DNA from: Lachnospiraceae bacterium
GTDB taxonomy: Bacteria; Bacillota; Clostridia; Lachnospirales; Lachnospiraceae
DNA length: 35,586 bases
NCBI GenBank assembly: GCA_024695145.1
Contig: JAILIS010000024.1
Span: 1-35,586, forward strand
Reading direction: 5' to 3'
Made by a program: the position numbers and the translations under genes. Below the pieces are notes generated by a model. That model was not told where the DNA came from, did not search any database, and saw nothing but the letters and a program-made list of their open reading frames with translations. Shown here one piece after another: positions 35,202 to 35,586 of this stretch (positions within the stretch are counted from its first letter, which is position 1; every line of letters starts with the position of its first letter).

Positions 35202-35468
35202 CAGTGCTTACATCTCTGATCACATTCATCTGTAATATGCCACTGGAATGAAAAACATTCTTTGTATACTAAAAAACATGCCAGAAAGCCATATGAACGA
35301 AAGGCTCAATCCCAGATATACTCAGGGATTGAGCCACTTTTTGCTTCTGAACTTGAGAAGCCTAAAAAATAATGATATATAGACGATTTTACAAACATTT
35401 CTCATCAGATATTTCCTGCTACCTCTGAACAGTAACTAATATTCTATTCATGATGAGAAATGCATAAT
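35202..35468. other. Gene-free stretch next to the transposase remnant
   Basis: No convincing coding frame. The only clear structure is the hairpin at 35303-35335. Composition becomes more AT-rich towards the right end. Confidence 0.5.
35303..35340. terminator. Intrinsic terminator downstream of the transposase remnant
   Basis: Perfect 11-bp stem GGCTCAATCCC/GGGATTGAGCC with an 11-base loop, followed by ACTTTTTG on the plus strand and TTTCG on the minus strand. Likely the terminator of the original element or its neighbour. Confidence 0.75.
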
Positions 35469-35586
35469 TTATTTTTTTGAAATACTGCTTTTCTCTGTCT
35501 TTTTTACCCTCATATACACAATAGACTCCAAAGTATTGATATACCTATCACGAAATCTTATTATGGATTCCTCATCATATATTTCA
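35469..35586 (-). CDS. Possible C-terminus of a gene running off the window
   Basis: Minus-strand frame open from the right edge to a TAA at 35469-35471. It reads EIYDEESIIRFRDRYINTLE and then a lysine-rich tail ending SSISKK. Only 38 codons are visible. Family unknown. Confidence 0.3.
   Translation of the reverse strand, partial: EIYDEESIIRFRDRYINTLESIVYMRVKKTEKSSISKK

Overview
This 35.6-kb window looks like a chromosomal segment of a Gram-positive anaerobe of the class Clostridia, most likely family Lachnospiraceae. That assignment is an inference from the type III glutamine synthetase, an ammonium channel fused to a PII domain, an iron-sulfur PurF and GltB, strong AGGAGG-type ribosome sites, TTGACA/TATAAT-type promoters, a Nif11-like peptide and a SpoIIE-type phosphatase. 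No 16S rRNA or other taxonomic marker is present.

Layout. 1-1321: 3' part of a tyrosine recombinase (cut by the window edge) facing a tRNA-His/tRNA-Arg operon. 1318-15700: a long minus-strand operon read glnN (GSIII) - asnB - pyrG - gltB - gltD - acyltransferase - SpoIIE phosphatase, with a structured leader upstream of glnN. 15718-16079: a Nif11-like precursor peptide with its own promoter. 16124-19457: amt-glnK fusion translationally coupled to purF, behind a leader with two hairpins. 19508-20636: a LysR regulator divergent from an unlisted 23-codon microORF. 20697-25104: carA-carB with its own leader hairpin. 25123-29651: an SCP2 protein, a MATE exporter, a two-gene redox unit (PyrK-like protein plus an FAD oxidoreductase interrupted by an in-frame amber codon), and a small membrane protein. 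29693-33860: a cytoplasmic PAS-PAS chemoreceptor and a three-gene ABC-2 exporter of the COG4586/4587/3694 type. 33861-35586: a degraded end with a double-glycine-leader/zinc-ribbon protein, a small membrane protein, a 3' half of a tRNA-Arg and a transposase fragment.

How it works together. Nearly everything from 4.2 to 25 kb makes glutamine or spends it: Amt-GlnK takes up and senses ammonium, GSIII makes glutamine, GOGAT makes glutamate, and AsnB, PyrG, PurF and CarAB are glutamine amidotransferases for asparagine, CTP, purines and carbamoyl phosphate.

The most interesting signal is regulatory. The glnN and carA transcripts begin with the same 32-nt terminator-like hairpin. Two compensatory base-pair changes distinguish the copies, and two G-U wobbles are conserved. 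The amt leader also carries tandem hairpins, and four of the five leader hairpins directly follow the hexamer GCAAAG. This suggests a common RNA-level attenuation system for glutamine metabolism that I do not recognise as a known riboswitch, PyrR, T-box or ANTAR target.
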